Notes: generated by a model from the letters alone, not told the origin. 64,000 nucleotides of DNA from Sphingomonas sp. UBA978 (GCF_002292295.1 NZ_DBBS01000021.1:352713-416712); one strand, 5' to 3'. Shown: positions 39,800-50,100, numbered from the stretch's first letter. Made by a program: numbers and translations.

Positions 39800-40975
39800 T
39801 CAGGGATCGAGGGGGTCGCGCGGATCGACGCGCAGCGAGGCGGATGCGGGCTGGAATTCCAGTTCGGTCGGCGACAGACGCTGTCCGACGCGTCCCGGCG
39901 CATAGCCCAGTTCGGTGAGATTGCGCTGCGCGAAGGCGGGGCTGGCGATCATCTCGCTCTGGCCCGGATTGCAGACGATCAGCGCCGTCATGCCGGCGGG
40001 TGCGGCCAGCGTCGCCAGCATGCGGGCGGCATTGCGCAGGTTGGTCGTGGTGTGGCGCGCATAAGGTTCGACGAGGATCGCGTCCGCCGGCACGCCATAG
40101 CGGTCGATCAGCGCGGTCCGCATCTGCTCCGCCTCGGTAAAGCGGGTGGCGCGGGGATGGGCGCGACCGCCGGTAACGATGATGAACGGCATTTCGCCGC
40201 GCGCGAACCGCTCGGCGGCGAGGCGGACGTGATATTTGCCGAACGGGCTCAACGGCATGTCCGGCGTCTCCGGCCCGACACCGGTCAGGATCAGCGCGCT
40301 GTAGCGCCAGCGTTTCCAGTCGAGCGTCCCCGCGCGTCGGAACGCGGCGGCGTTCAGCCCGCCGGTCAGCGGATCGAAGGCGATCGCATCCGTCCGGTCG
40401 CTGGCATCGAGGAGCGCCAGCGCGAATTCGACGCTGCCGTCCAACGCCTGCGCCGATCCGGCGCGGGGGGTGCGCGTCAGCCATTCGGCCGCCTGCAATC
40501 GGGCGCGCGTCTCCTGCGGGTCGATCATCCCGGCGCCGTCGATCAGCGGGTAGCGCGGCACCTGGCCGAGGCCGAAGGTGCGCAGGACGACGTTGACGCC
40601 GTCGATCTCCCGCTGCGCCTGCGCCGCGGCGCCATCGTCCGCGGCCGGCGCGTCGGTCGGGATCGCGCCGACCAGCGTCGCGGCTTCGGCCGGCGTCCAG
40701 ACCAGCGCCTGTGCGATGCAGGTGAGATCCTGTCCGCAGGCGGTGCGGCGGCCGGCCCGGTCCGCGAGCATCGCGGCGATGCCCGGTCGGGCGCGCAGCC
40801 GGGCGACCGCGGCCGGGTCCGCGCCGATCGCCGACAGCAGCGGGAACAGGCGGTGCGACAGAGCAGCAGCGATACGGTCGCCGACCGCCGCCGGCGCGGG
40901 TGCGGCGGGCGCTCCGATCCCCGGCGCGCCCGTAAGCATCAGCGCCGTCGCCAGCAGCACCCGCCGTAGCCTCAC
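39800..40975 (-). CDS. DUF218 / YdcF-like protein with signal peptide
   Basis: 391 residues from a GTG at 40975 that overlaps the stop of the receptor gene (GTGA, 40972-40975). The N-terminus RLRRVLLATALMLTGAPG is a signal peptide. Residues ~20-215 are helical and not recognised. The DUF218 domain is C-terminal: ALILTGVGPETPDMPLSPFG, FARGEMPFIIVTGGRAHPRA, TEAEQMRTALIDRYGVP and VEPYARHTTTNLRNAARML. YdcF-type proteins bind nucleotide-like ligands or act in envelope metabolism, with no agreed reaction. Co-transcribed with the receptor and probably with the nuclease/phospholipase gene, so a role in using a phosphorylated nutrient is possible. Confidence 0.75.
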   Translation of the reverse strand: MRLRRVLLATALMLTGAPGIGAPAAPAPAAVGDRIAAALSHRLFPLLSAIGADPAAVARLRARPGIAAMLADRAGRRTACGQDLTCIAQALVWTPAEAATLVGAIPTDAPAADDGAAAQAQREIDGVNVVLRTFGLGQVPRYPLIDGAGMIDPQETRARLQAAEWLTRTPRAGSAQALDGSVEFALALLDASDRTDAIAFDPLTGGLNAAAFRRAGTLDWKRWRYSALILTGVGPETPDMPLSPFGKYHVRLAAERFARGEMPFIIVTGGRAHPRATRFTEAEQMRTALIDRYGVPADAILVEPYARHTTTNLRNAARMLATLAAPAGMTALIVCNPGQSEMIASPAFAQRNLTELGYAPGRVGQRLSPTELEFQPASASLRVDPRDPLDP

Positions 40976-43491
40976 CACGATTTGCCGACGACGAGGCGGA
41001 CGTTGCGGCCGAAGATCGGACGGCCGTAGATCGCCTCGGCATTGCCCTGGCCGCTCAGCTGGTCGGTGCGGGTGTTGCCTTCGGTGAGGCCATGCACGTT
41101 GAACAGGTTGTCGCCGACGACCTGCAACTGCCAGGTGCCGTGGCGGACGGTCACGCCGGCACCCGTGGTGCCATAGGCGGGCAAGGCGGTGTTGTTGTAC
41201 AGGTCGACGAAGCGCTTCCCCATATAGGTGTAGCGACCATAGACCGAGACGGCGTTGCCGCCCAGATCGAAGTCGAAGCTGGGACGGATGTTGCCGTAGA
41301 TCTTGGGCTGGCGGACGATCTGCTTGCCCTCGGCCTGGACCGGGTCGGCACCGGTCGAGCTCTGGAAGTCGCGATATTTCGGATCGCTGACCGTCAGCGC
41401 GCCGTTGAGCGAGAACCACGACGTGAGCGCCAGCGAGCCGTCGAATTCGACACCCTTCACCTGCGCCTCGCCGATGAAGGGGATGTTGACGTCGTTGCGT
41501 CCCGTCGTCGGGTCGAAGGCGAGGAACGAGGCGTTGAGCGGATCGAAGTTCGTGTAGAAACCGGTGACGTAGAGATACGAACGCCCCGCGGCGAGCTTCA
41601 GGCCGGCCTCGTACTGATCGGCGATCGTGGTGAGGATCGTCGGGTTGATGTTCATCACCGTCTGCACGCTGGGCGGCGTCTCGAGGTGCGAGGCGCGGCC
41701 GTAGACGCCGACATGGCGGCTGAAATCGTAATTGGCGCCGACCGTCCAGTTGGTGACGTTCGGCTTGCCGCGCTGGTTGACGATGCCGCCGGTGAAGGCG
41801 CGCGTCGTATCGTCGGCGAGCGTCGCGGCATTGCCGAGGTTCGCCGATCCGGTGAGCAGGGCATAGCCCTTGTAGCCATAGCGTTCGTGGCGGATGCCGG
41901 CATCGATGCGCAGGCCCGGCACGATCTCCCACGTGTCGTTGGCGAAGACGGCGATCATCTGTGCGTCCGCATTGCCGCGGGTCAGCGTCGCGGCATAGTT
42001 GAGCACGCCATTGTCGGTGACGCTGCCGATCCGCGTGCCGGCGGCGTTATAGGCGACCAGATCGAGCGTCCGCGGCTTGCCCGCAACCTCGATCAAATAG
42101 TTCTGGTAGATGGTACGGCTGTCCTCGCCGTAGAGGCTGCCATAGACGCCGAGCTTCAGATCGTGGCTGCCGATGCCGGTGTCGAACTTCTTCGCGACCG
42201 AGACATTGGCCTGGTTCGAATAGAAGCGCGAATGGATGTCGCGATACTGGCCCTGCACGACCAGCCCGGACGCGGCATAGGGATCGTAGACCGTGTTGGT
42301 GCCGGCGAGGACGTAGCCGAATGAGGCGACCGGGCCGAATGCGGTCGTCGCGCGCGTGCGGAACCCGTTGGCATAGGCGTTGGCATCGACCGGATTGGTG
42401 GTCGAATAGAAAGCGTTGAAATCGAGCTGGCCCATGGTGAAGCCGGCCTTGGCGGAGAGCAGCCAGCCGTCGAATTCGGCGTCATATTGCGTGCCGATGT
42501 TGAGCATCCGCATATGGCGGCCGTCGGCGAGGTCGCTCGCCTGATTCTGAATGACGCCGGCGCCGTTACGGTAGCGCAGGTTGACGTTACGCAGCGCGGG
42601 CGAGTTCATCGTGCCGGAGAAATAATCGATGTAGCGGTCGAGCGACACCGACGGATTGCGCGGGTCCGCGGTCGGGATCGGCAGATAGAAGACGTTGTGG
42701 TCGTTGACGTAATTGACGCTCAACCGCAGTGAGCCGTTGTCGAGGTCGTGGCGGATGTTGGCGCGGAACTGGCCGCCCTTGTCGTTCGGGAAGCCGTTGT
42801 CGCGATAGCCGTCGTGATAGCGGACGAAGCCGCCCATCGCATAATAGGTCCGGTTGCCGAGCGGGCCGGACTGGACGACGTCGGCGCGATAGAGGCCGGT
42901 GTCGCCGAGCGTCACCTGCGCCTTGCCGCGCAGCTGATCGCGGCCGGTGACCTCGATCGCGTTGACGATCGCGCCCGAATAGCTGGCATAGACGGGGGCG
43001 GGGCCGCCGCGGACGACCTCGACCCGTTCGGTCATCAGGTCGGGCTTCAGGATGGCGTCGCCGCGGAAGAAGACGCCGTCATTCTCGTGGAACAGCGGCA
43101 GGCCGTCCTGCTGGAAACTGACGAAGCCGCCGTCGTTGGGCAGGCCGCGGATGCGGTAGATGTTCTGGACCTCACCGCCGGTGATCTCGGTCTGGAAACC
43201 GGGCAGCTGGCCGATCAGGTCGGCGAAATTGACCGGCGCGATCTTCTCGATATCCGCCTGCGAGACGGTGTTGATCGCATAGGAGGCATCGAAGCGGCGC
43301 TGCGCGCGCGTCGATCCGGTGACGATGATGTCGCTCTTCGGTTCCTCCTGGGTGGTGTCCTGCGGTGTCGCCTCCGCCGTGCCGGCCGCCGCCGTGACGG
43401 GAACGGTCGTCGCCTGCGCGTGAACCGCGGTGGCGAAGGCGGGGCAGAGCGACACGATCGCGGTGCCGGTTGCGAGAACGGATTTGAGCAT
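40972..43491 (-). CDS. TonB-dependent receptor
   Basis: 839 residues from ATG 43491 (signal peptide MLKSVLATGT...FATAVHAQ, 1-26); an upstream in-frame ATG at 43548 would spoil the signal. TonB-box-like DIIVTGST at 54-61, plug with YRIRGLPNDGGFVSFQQDGL and VEVVRGGPAPVYASYSGAI, and a barrel ending RLVVGKSW. It heads an operon with DUF218 (GTGA overlap) and the S1/P1-type protein. This suggests uptake of a nucleotide, phospholipid headgroup or similar phosphorylated compound, but only context supports it. Confidence 0.92.
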   Translation of the reverse strand: MLKSVLATGTAIVSLCPAFATAVHAQATTVPVTAAAGTAEATPQDTTQEEPKSDIIVTGSTRAQRRFDASYAINTVSQADIEKIAPVNFADLIGQLPGFQTEITGGEVQNIYRIRGLPNDGGFVSFQQDGLPLFHENDGVFFRGDAILKPDLMTERVEVVRGGPAPVYASYSGAIVNAIEVTGRDQLRGKAQVTLGDTGLYRADVVQSGPLGNRTYYAMGGFVRYHDGYRDNGFPNDKGGQFRANIRHDLDNGSLRLSVNYVNDHNVFYLPIPTADPRNPSVSLDRYIDYFSGTMNSPALRNVNLRYRNGAGVIQNQASDLADGRHMRMLNIGTQYDAEFDGWLLSAKAGFTMGQLDFNAFYSTTNPVDANAYANGFRTRATTAFGPVASFGYVLAGTNTVYDPYAASGLVVQGQYRDIHSRFYSNQANVSVAKKFDTGIGSHDLKLGVYGSLYGEDSRTIYQNYLIEVAGKPRTLDLVAYNAAGTRIGSVTDNGVLNYAATLTRGNADAQMIAVFANDTWEIVPGLRIDAGIRHERYGYKGYALLTGSANLGNAATLADDTTRAFTGGIVNQRGKPNVTNWTVGANYDFSRHVGVYGRASHLETPPSVQTVMNINPTILTTIADQYEAGLKLAAGRSYLYVTGFYTNFDPLNASFLAFDPTTGRNDVNIPFIGEAQVKGVEFDGSLALTSWFSLNGALTVSDPKYRDFQSSTGADPVQAEGKQIVRQPKIYGNIRPSFDFDLGGNAVSVYGRYTYMGKRFVDLYNNTALPAYGTTGAGVTVRHGTWQLQVVGDNLFNVHGLTEGNTRTDQLSGQGNAEAIYGRPIFGRNVRLVVGKSW

Positions 43492-43616
43492 GGACCCCCA
43501 CAGGACATTCGTGCTGCGATGCAGCGACGTCCGCCCGTTGGTATCCAATTGTTACACCTTCAATTATGCGGACGATTAAATTGGCCGGATAGGGGGCGGC
43601 GTGGGCGTGAAGGGGG

Positions 43617-44399
43617 TCAGCGGCCGGCCGTGGCGACCTTCATCTGCAGGATCGTGCCGCCGGCGCGGTCGATGCCGTAGAGCATGCCGGGCTGCGATTC
43701 GTCCCAGTCGATCGCCTGTCCGGCCGCCTCGATCGGGATCGTCGCGAGATGGTCGAGCACCGCTCCGCCCGCGGGCAGGGTCATGGCGTACATCTCCGGC
43801 CGGTCGTGGCCGGTCAGGTACAATCGCCCGTCCGGCCCCCAGCCGCCGCCGGAAATGCTCATCGGGGCGATCCGGTCGAGCACGGAGGGCGGCAACGCCC
43901 AGCTCTGCGTCCGTCGCCACGCGTCGTCGAAGCGGACGAGGAGGGTGTGGCGGTGGTCGCGGCCGGGTTCGGCGCCCTTGACGTCGTAGTTGGCGAACAT
44001 CGCCCACCACGCGCCGTCATGCCGGTCGACCCAGGTGAGCGAGCCGATGCCCTGTCCCAGCGCCACCGTGCGGCGGTGCGCCAGCGTGACCGGATCGAAG
44101 AATTCGACCGAACTCCATTGCGGTACGGCGGGATAGTTGGACAGGGCGCAGACCAGATCGCGGGCGATGATCGCGCAGCTGTTGAGGTGGGGGAAGCGGG
44201 CCTTCTCCCCCTCCCAGACCGCGCGCCGTTCGCCGGTGGTCTTGTCGTAGCGGGCGATCCGGAAATTGGCGATCGCGTAGAGATCGCGCGGGCCGGCCGC
44301 GACGCCCTGCCGTGCCTCGACCGCGGGCAGGCGGCGTACGGTCTCCGCGCTGCCGCCAAGCATGGCGGTGGCCGCGACGATCACGCCCATCAACCGCAT
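43617..44399 (-). CDS. Small exported propeller-like protein of unknown function
   Basis: 260 residues. Signal peptide MRLMGVIVAATAMLGGSAE. The body reads like a half propeller: LYAIANFRIARYDKTTGERR, VEFFDPVTLAHRRTVALG, SLTWVDRHDGAWWAMFANYD, GGGWGPDGRLYLTGHDRPEM and LYGIDRAGGTILQM. Similar proteins are annotated as hypothetical or as cycloisomerase-like sensors. It lies 33 bases after the GH10 xylanase gene on the same strand, so it may be the last gene of the xylan/pectin operon. A 125-base gap separates it from the next receptor. Confidence 0.7.
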   Translation of the reverse strand: MRLMGVIVAATAMLGGSAETVRRLPAVEARQGVAAGPRDLYAIANFRIARYDKTTGERRAVWEGEKARFPHLNSCAIIARDLVCALSNYPAVPQWSSVEFFDPVTLAHRRTVALGQGIGSLTWVDRHDGAWWAMFANYDVKGAEPGRDHRHTLLVRFDDAWRRTQSWALPPSVLDRIAPMSISGGGWGPDGRLYLTGHDRPEMYAMTLPAGGAVLDHLATIPIEAAGQAIDWDESQPGMLYGIDRAGGTILQMKVATAGR

Positions 44400-44432
44400 T
44401 CCATGCCCCCCGTCATGCCTGTCGGCGGCTGA

Positions 44433-45545
44433 CTAGCCCCGGGCGGGTGCCGAGATCAATGCCGCGGCGATCGCATCGCGCATCGGCTTGGGACGCAGGC
44501 GCGCATCGAACGGGCAGGGGCGCTTGGGCAGGCCATCGGCGCGCGGACGGAAGCCGTTGAGCCAGCTGTAGCGGTCGCCGAGTCCCCAGCACATCACCGT
44601 CCGCGTCTGCGGATAGGAGAGCATGAGGTCGAGATAGGCGCGGGTGTGCGCGGCGATCTCGGCATCGCGGCGGCGAATGTCGCCGGGCAGCGGATTGTCG
44701 TGGACGTCGAGTTCGGTGACGAGCAGGTCGAGGCCCATGCCGGTAACCTCGTCGAGGAACGTCCGCCACGCCCGTTCGTCGAGCGCGCCGAGCCCCGTCG
44801 GGCTGTCGCTGAACTTGCTGCCGAGATGGCTCTGCAAGCCGAGCGCATCGACGGGGGTGCCGCGCTTCCTGAGCGCCTCGAGCAGCTTGAGCACGGCGGT
44901 GCGGTGGGCCCCTTCGTCGCGGCGCCAGCCCATATAGTCGTTGTAGACGAGCTGGGCCCGGGGCGCGGCGTCGCGCGCGGTGCGGAAGGCGATGTCGATC
45001 ACCGCCTCCGCGCCGATCGGTTTCGACAGCGCGGTCTCGCGGAGCAGGCCGGTGTCGGAATCGATCGCCTCGTTGACGACGTCGAAGCTGTCGACGCGCG
45101 GGGCATAGCGGCCGGCGACGGTGCGGACATGATCGGTGAGCAGGCGCTCCGCCTCGGCCCGCGGATTGGCACCGAAGTCGTGCTGCTTGACCCAGTCGGG
45201 CATCCAGCGTTCCGAATGCCACAGCAACGTGTGACCGCGGACGCCGAGGTGGTTGGCGGTGGCCCAGTCGACGATCCGGTCGGCGGCGCGGAAATCGAAG
45301 GTGCGGGCATCGGGGCGCGTCGCGGCCCATTTCATCTCCGTCTCCGGCACCACCAGCGCGCATTCGCGGGCGTTGAGCGCGCGATAGGCGGGGTCCTCGA
45401 AATTGTTGAGGCCGATCGTGCTGCCGAAGCGAATGCCCTTCGCCGCGGCGATGGCGGCGAGCGTATCCGGGGTGCGTGCCGCGGCGGGCAGCGGCAGCGC
45501 GAGGGCCGCCATGCCGCCGATCGCGGTGCGCCTGCTGATCGTCAT
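44433..45545 (-). CDS. GH10 endo-1,4-beta-xylanase, Tat-exported
   Basis: 370 residues. Twin-arginine leader ISRRTAIGGMAALALPLPA. The GH10 (beta/alpha)8 fold shows the GSTIGLNNFED start, NHLGVRGHTLLWH, acid/base Glu159 in DVVNEAID, YNDYMGW and nucleophile Glu279 in LLVTELDVHD. WGLGDRYSWLNGF closes the barrel. It hydrolyses internal beta-1,4 xylosidic bonds in xylan. ATG 45545 is preferred over the overlapping GTG 45551 because GAGG lies seven bases before it; either way it is coupled to the GH28 gene, whose stop is at 45548-45550. No carbohydrate-binding module is present. Confidence 0.95.
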   Translation of the reverse strand: MTISRRTAIGGMAALALPLPAAARTPDTLAAIAAAKGIRFGSTIGLNNFEDPAYRALNARECALVVPETEMKWAATRPDARTFDFRAADRIVDWATANHLGVRGHTLLWHSERWMPDWVKQHDFGANPRAEAERLLTDHVRTVAGRYAPRVDSFDVVNEAIDSDTGLLRETALSKPIGAEAVIDIAFRTARDAAPRAQLVYNDYMGWRRDEGAHRTAVLKLLEALRKRGTPVDALGLQSHLGSKFSDSPTGLGALDERAWRTFLDEVTGMGLDLLVTELDVHDNPLPGDIRRRDAEIAAHTRAYLDLMLSYPQTRTVMCWGLGDRYSWLNGFRPRADGLPKRPCPFDARLRPKPMRDAIAAALISAPARG

Positions 45546-45547
45546 GC

Positions 45548-47125
45548 TCACACCTCGCCGGTGAACGGTCCGGCGATCGTGCGGTCGGGGACCGAGCGGC
45601 TGCCAATGGTGCGGAAACCGGTGACGTCGCGCAGCGCGAAGCCGATGCCGGCGGGCACCTTGACGCGGAAGGCGTCGGCGCCGGCGACGTCCTCGAACCG
45701 GAAGGCCGGGCGCGGATCGGGTGCGGCGACCGCGACCTCGACGTTGCTCAACTGCAGGTTGCGGGCGTGGCGGACGAACAGGCCGGTGGCGGGCAGGTCG
45801 CCGAACATCGTCGCCTCCGGATAGCCCAGTTCCTCCTCGGGCGGGTTCAGCCGCGCCATCGCGGCGGGGGCGCCGCCGACGTGGTGGAGGTAGACGTCGC
45901 TGATCCGCACATCCTCGATCGGATGGCCGACGAGCCCGGCGATGACCGAGGGCAGGGGCGTGGCGTTGGAGCTGACCACATTCTGGATCGAGATGCGGCG
46001 CATCGTGCCGATGGCGCGCCCCGTCGGCCCTCGCATCCGCTTGCCGAGGCGCAGGAAGATCGGCGCATCGACGATGCCGCGCATCGTGATGTTGTCGACC
46101 ACGACATCCTCGATCATCGCACCGTCGACGGTTTCAAAGGCGAGGCCGCGGCTGTCCTCGAACACGCAGTTGCTGATTGCGATGTTGCGGAAGCCGCCGT
46201 TGCTCTCGGTGCCGAACTTGATGCGGCCGTGGATGGTCTTTGCGAAGGACGCGGGCATCTTCTGCCAGCTGCCGTCGATGACCGACCCGATCTTGTAGTT
46301 GCCGGTGACGAAGCAATTCGCGATCGTCAGGTTCTCGGTGATGCGCGGCTCGCCGAGCGCGTAGCTGCTCTTGGGGCAGATCGCGTCGTCATAGGGCGAA
46401 TTGACCGTGCAGTTGCTGATCCGCACGTTGCGGCAGCAATCGACGTCGAAGCCGTCCCGGTTGGTATCGACCAGCAGATTGTCGATGGTCAGATTGTCGA
46501 CGCCGGTCGCGAGCAGCGCGAACCAGCCGCCCTCCAGCAGTCTGAAATCGCGGAGCAGGACGTTGCGGCAATTCTTGAGCGCGATCGCCTTGTTGCCGGT
46601 GCCGGGGCCGTTGGGGTCCTTCAGCCAATTGTCCTTGCCGTCGCCGCGGCCGAGGCCCTTGCCCCAGATCAGGCCCTGACCGACGATCGCGATATCGTGC
46701 AGCCCTTCGCCCCAGATCAGGCTGTTCCTCCAGTGGCTGTGGCCGAAGTCCTGGAACATGTCCCACGGGTTCGGCTCGGCGACGTCGTAGCCGCCGCTCG
46801 CGGTCGGGGCGGCGGCGAGGATCGTCGCGCCATTGTCGAGGTGGAGCGTGACGCGGCTCTTCAGCCGGATCGTGTAGCAGGCATAGGTGCCGGCGGGGAC
46901 GTGGACGGTGCCGCCGCCGCGCGCCGCGGCGGCGTCGATCGCGCGGTTGAAGGCGGGGGTGTCGATCGTCGTGCCATCGCCCTTCGCGCCATAGTGGCGG
47001 ACGTCGACCCAGCCACCGGATGCGAGAGCGGGGAGCGACGGACGGACCTGTGCGCCGGCGGTGCCGGGCAGCGCGGCGAGGCCGAACGCGCCGCCCAGGA
47101 TCATCGAACGGCGGTCGAGCGTCAT
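45548..47125 (-). CDS. GH28 family pectin hydrolase (polygalacturonase / rhamnogalacturonidase type), Tat-exported
   Basis: 525 residues. Tat-like leader DRRSMILGGAFGLAALPG, then a right-handed beta-helix starting with VDVRHYGAKGDGTTIDTPAF. GH28 catalytic acids: Asp224 and Asp228 region (NRDGFDVDCC, classical NTDGID) and Asp246/Asp247 in SPYDDAICPKS; RIKFGTE at 301-307 is the RIK motif. The third motif, normally GHG-SIGS, reads GNYKIGSVIDGS (275-286), so the usual His is absent, as in some bacterial exo-acting or rhamnogalacturonan members. Acts on pectic polymers in the periplasm. A strong hairpin separates it from the upstream receptor gene. Confidence 0.88.
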   Translation of the reverse strand: MTLDRRSMILGGAFGLAALPGTAGAQVRPSLPALASGGWVDVRHYGAKGDGTTIDTPAFNRAIDAAAARGGGTVHVPAGTYACYTIRLKSRVTLHLDNGATILAAAPTASGGYDVAEPNPWDMFQDFGHSHWRNSLIWGEGLHDIAIVGQGLIWGKGLGRGDGKDNWLKDPNGPGTGNKAIALKNCRNVLLRDFRLLEGGWFALLATGVDNLTIDNLLVDTNRDGFDVDCCRNVRISNCTVNSPYDDAICPKSSYALGEPRITENLTIANCFVTGNYKIGSVIDGSWQKMPASFAKTIHGRIKFGTESNGGFRNIAISNCVFEDSRGLAFETVDGAMIEDVVVDNITMRGIVDAPIFLRLGKRMRGPTGRAIGTMRRISIQNVVSSNATPLPSVIAGLVGHPIEDVRISDVYLHHVGGAPAAMARLNPPEEELGYPEATMFGDLPATGLFVRHARNLQLSNVEVAVAAPDPRPAFRFEDVAGADAFRVKVPAGIGFALRDVTGFRTIGSRSVPDRTIAGPFTGEV

Positions 47126-47150
47126 CGGGCGGCTCCTGAAACGAGAAAGC

Positions 47151-47179
47151 GGGCGGAGCGGCGAGGAGCCGCTCCGCCC
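47151..47179 (-). terminator. 12-base-pair hairpin between receptor and GH28 genes
   Basis: GGGCGGAGCGGC (47151-47162) pairs perfectly with GCCGCTCCGCCC (47168-47179) around a 5-base loop, in the 68-base gap after the receptor stop codon. In the leftward transcript it is followed by a pyrimidine-rich GCUUUCUCGUUU and then the GH28 ribosome site AGGAG. It could act as a partial terminator or an mRNA-end stabiliser giving more receptor than enzyme. Confidence 0.6.
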
Positions 47180-47193
47180 AGTTGGGGGACGGG

Positions 47194-50100
47194 TCAGAAC
47201 TTCAGCGTCGCACCGAGGAAGAATTCGGTGCCGAGCACATCATAGGTCGCCGAGAAGGTGTTGGCGTTGGGACCCTGTGTCGTGATCGGGGGCTTGTTGT
47301 TGAAGACGTTGTTGGCGCCGCCGAACAGCTGGACCTGCTTGGCGATGTCGTAGCTGAACGACAGGTCGAAGTAATTCTGGTCGTCGAGCTTGGGGAAGGC
47401 GATGCTGGCGAGCGTCGGCGCGGCGGCGCTGCCCTGGCGTAGCGGCACGACGAAGCGGTCGGTGACGACCGGTCCGACGTAGCGATGGCGGACGCTGAGG
47501 CTCAGATCCTCGATGTTCCAGGTGATGCGGCTGGTCCCGCGCCAGCGCGGCAGCGGCTGGCCGCAGGTCGGGCCGAACGATCCGGCGCATTTGTTCTGGA
47601 TATTGGGGAAGGCCGCGACCGGGGTCGAGGTGAATTCCGCCAGCCAGGTGTAGTTGGTGCCGAAGTCGATCGAGCTGCTGCTGCCGAAGCCGGGCAGGCC
47701 GAAGCCGAGGTTGACGCGATAGCGCGCGGCGAAGTCGATGCCGGAGGTCTTGAGCGATCCGGTGTTGGCGTTGAGGATGCGCGCAACATAGGGGTCGTTG
47801 ATCTCGCCCGTGGTCGGGCTGCGGGTGATCGCGCGGCAGAACTCGCTGTTGGCGTCCTGGAGGACGTTGTAGCAGAGGTTGAACGTGTTCTGCAGCCCGC
47901 CGCCGAGCGACGACACCGCGCCGTCGAGCGTGATGTTGAAGTAATCGACGCTGAGGTACAGCCGCGGCAGCGCCGACGGCGTGATGACCGCGCCGACGGT
48001 ATAGGTGTCCGAGCTTTCCGCGCCGAGGTTGGGGTTGCCGCCGAAATCGGCGGGGATGATGTTGTTGGGCTGGACCACGGCACTGAAGACGTTCGCGGTC
48101 GGCACGCCGGTCGCGACGCATACGGCACGTACCGCGGCGGTCTGTTGCGCGGCGGGGGCGCGGCTGGAGCAGGGATCGGTGGCGACGGCGACGACGCGGT
48201 TGACGCCGCCGAACAGCTCGCCGACGTTCGGCGCACGGATCGCGCGCTGGTACTGGCCGCGGAAGGCGATGTCGCGGTTGACCCGCCAGTCGAGCCCGCC
48301 GAGATAGGTCCACACCCCGCCGACGCCGCCGAGGCTGTAGTTGGAATAGCGGAACGCGCCATTGGCGACGAGGCTGTCGATGAACGGCGTGTTGTGGATC
48401 AGCGGCACGCGGACCTCGCCGAACACCTCCTTGACGGTGGTGCTGCCGCGGGTCGGCAGGCCGGGGTTGAAGCCGGCGACGTCGCCCGACGACAGGAAGC
48501 TGTCGGGGGTGAATTGCGCGCTCGTCTTGCGCCATTCATAGCCATAGGAGAAGCCGACCGGACCGGCGGGCAGCTTGAACAGGTTGCCGGTGATCGACCC
48601 CTGCGCGACCTGCTGCGTCGCGATCGTCGAATTGGTCGCGCTGATCGATATCGCCGAGGCGCAGGCGGTCGAGACGTTGGCGCCGAAGATGTTGCAGACC
48701 GGCGCGGCGCCGTTCACCGACAGCAGGTTCGCCTGCAACCGGCTGCGCGAGATGGCGTTGCGGAGCAGCAGCGTGTCCTCGCTGCGTGCGTAGGTATAAT
48801 AGACGTCGTATTTGAGATCGGTCAGGACGTTTTCGCTGACGTCGCCCAGATCGCCGCGGAAACCCCAGGCGCCGCGGAAGACGTTGCGGCGTTCGCTGGC
48901 CTGACGCGCGCCGACCTCGACATAGCGGCGGCCGGCGGTGAGCACGGCGAGGCCGTCGCCCGCCACGGTGGTGCGGCTCGCGGTGCCGCTGACGACGTTG
49001 GTGGTGCCGACCTCGGCGAGGTCGAGCTGGCGGAGCACCGCCTGCAGCTGCGGGGTGAGGTACGGGTTGTTGACGTTGAACAGCGTCGGCGACCCGACGT
49101 TGGTCGGCGCGAGGCGGGCATCGACGACGTTGTTGCTGTAGTGCAGCTCCATGTAGCCGGTGATCTTGTCGCTGAAGTCGTAGTGACCGAAGCTGTTTAT
49201 CATCCAGCGTTCCTGCGGCTGGATCAGGTAGTTGTCGGGGCCGAGATTGAAATCGTCCTGCGGCGTCAGCTGCGGACGGGCGGCGGTGCCGGCGTTATTG
49301 AAGGTGAAGCCGCGCGTGCCGAGCGCGCCGAGGCCGGCGGCGGCATAAGCGGCGTTGAGCCCGGCGTTCGAGCCGCCGAAGGCGGGGATGCCCGAGAAGC
49401 GGCCGTTGGGAATGTCGCCGCTGCCGCCGGCGACGAAGCCGAGCGCGCCGCCACCGGCGACGCAGCCGAGGCCGGCTGCGGGGCTGAAGGGCGTGCCGGC
49501 GCGGTCGGGGCTGACGCTGTCGCGGGTGACGCAGCCGTCGTTGAGCGAATCGAACGCGAAGCTGCCACGATCGCCGCGGGTGATCGCGCCGCGCTTCAGA
49601 TAGTTGCCGGCGACGACGAGGTTGCCCTTGCCCTCGGCGAAATTGCCGCCGAGCGTCAGGTCGAAATTATAGACGGGCGTGCCGGTCGGGCGGTCCATGT
49701 TGACCTGCGCGCGGCCCTCCACGCCCTCGAAATCGTCGCGGATGATGAAGTTGACGACGCCGGTGATCGCGTCCGAGCCATAGACCGCCGACGAACCGCC
49801 GGTGACGATCTCCGTCCGCGCGACGAGGGTCGAGGGGATGGTGTTGAGGTCGGTGACCTGTTCGGGGCCGAAGATCGCGAAGCGGCGGCCGTTGACGAGC
49901 ACGAGGTTCCGCGTCGAGCCGAAGCCGCGCAGGTTGACGTCGGCATAGCCGCCGGGAACGGTGTTGGAGGTCGCGCCGCCGAGCTGCGAGCCGACCGCCT
50001 GGGGCAGCTGGCTGAGCGTGCGTTCGACGTTGACGTTGCCCGACAGCTTGATGTCCTGCGCATCGACGACGTTGACCGGGGTGGAGGCGTCGAAGCCGGC

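Noticed and set aside
43545..43584. CCAATT...AATTGG inverted repeat upstream of the 40972-43491 receptor gene
   Set aside because: Arms are only 6 bases and 28 bases apart; too weak to call an operator.
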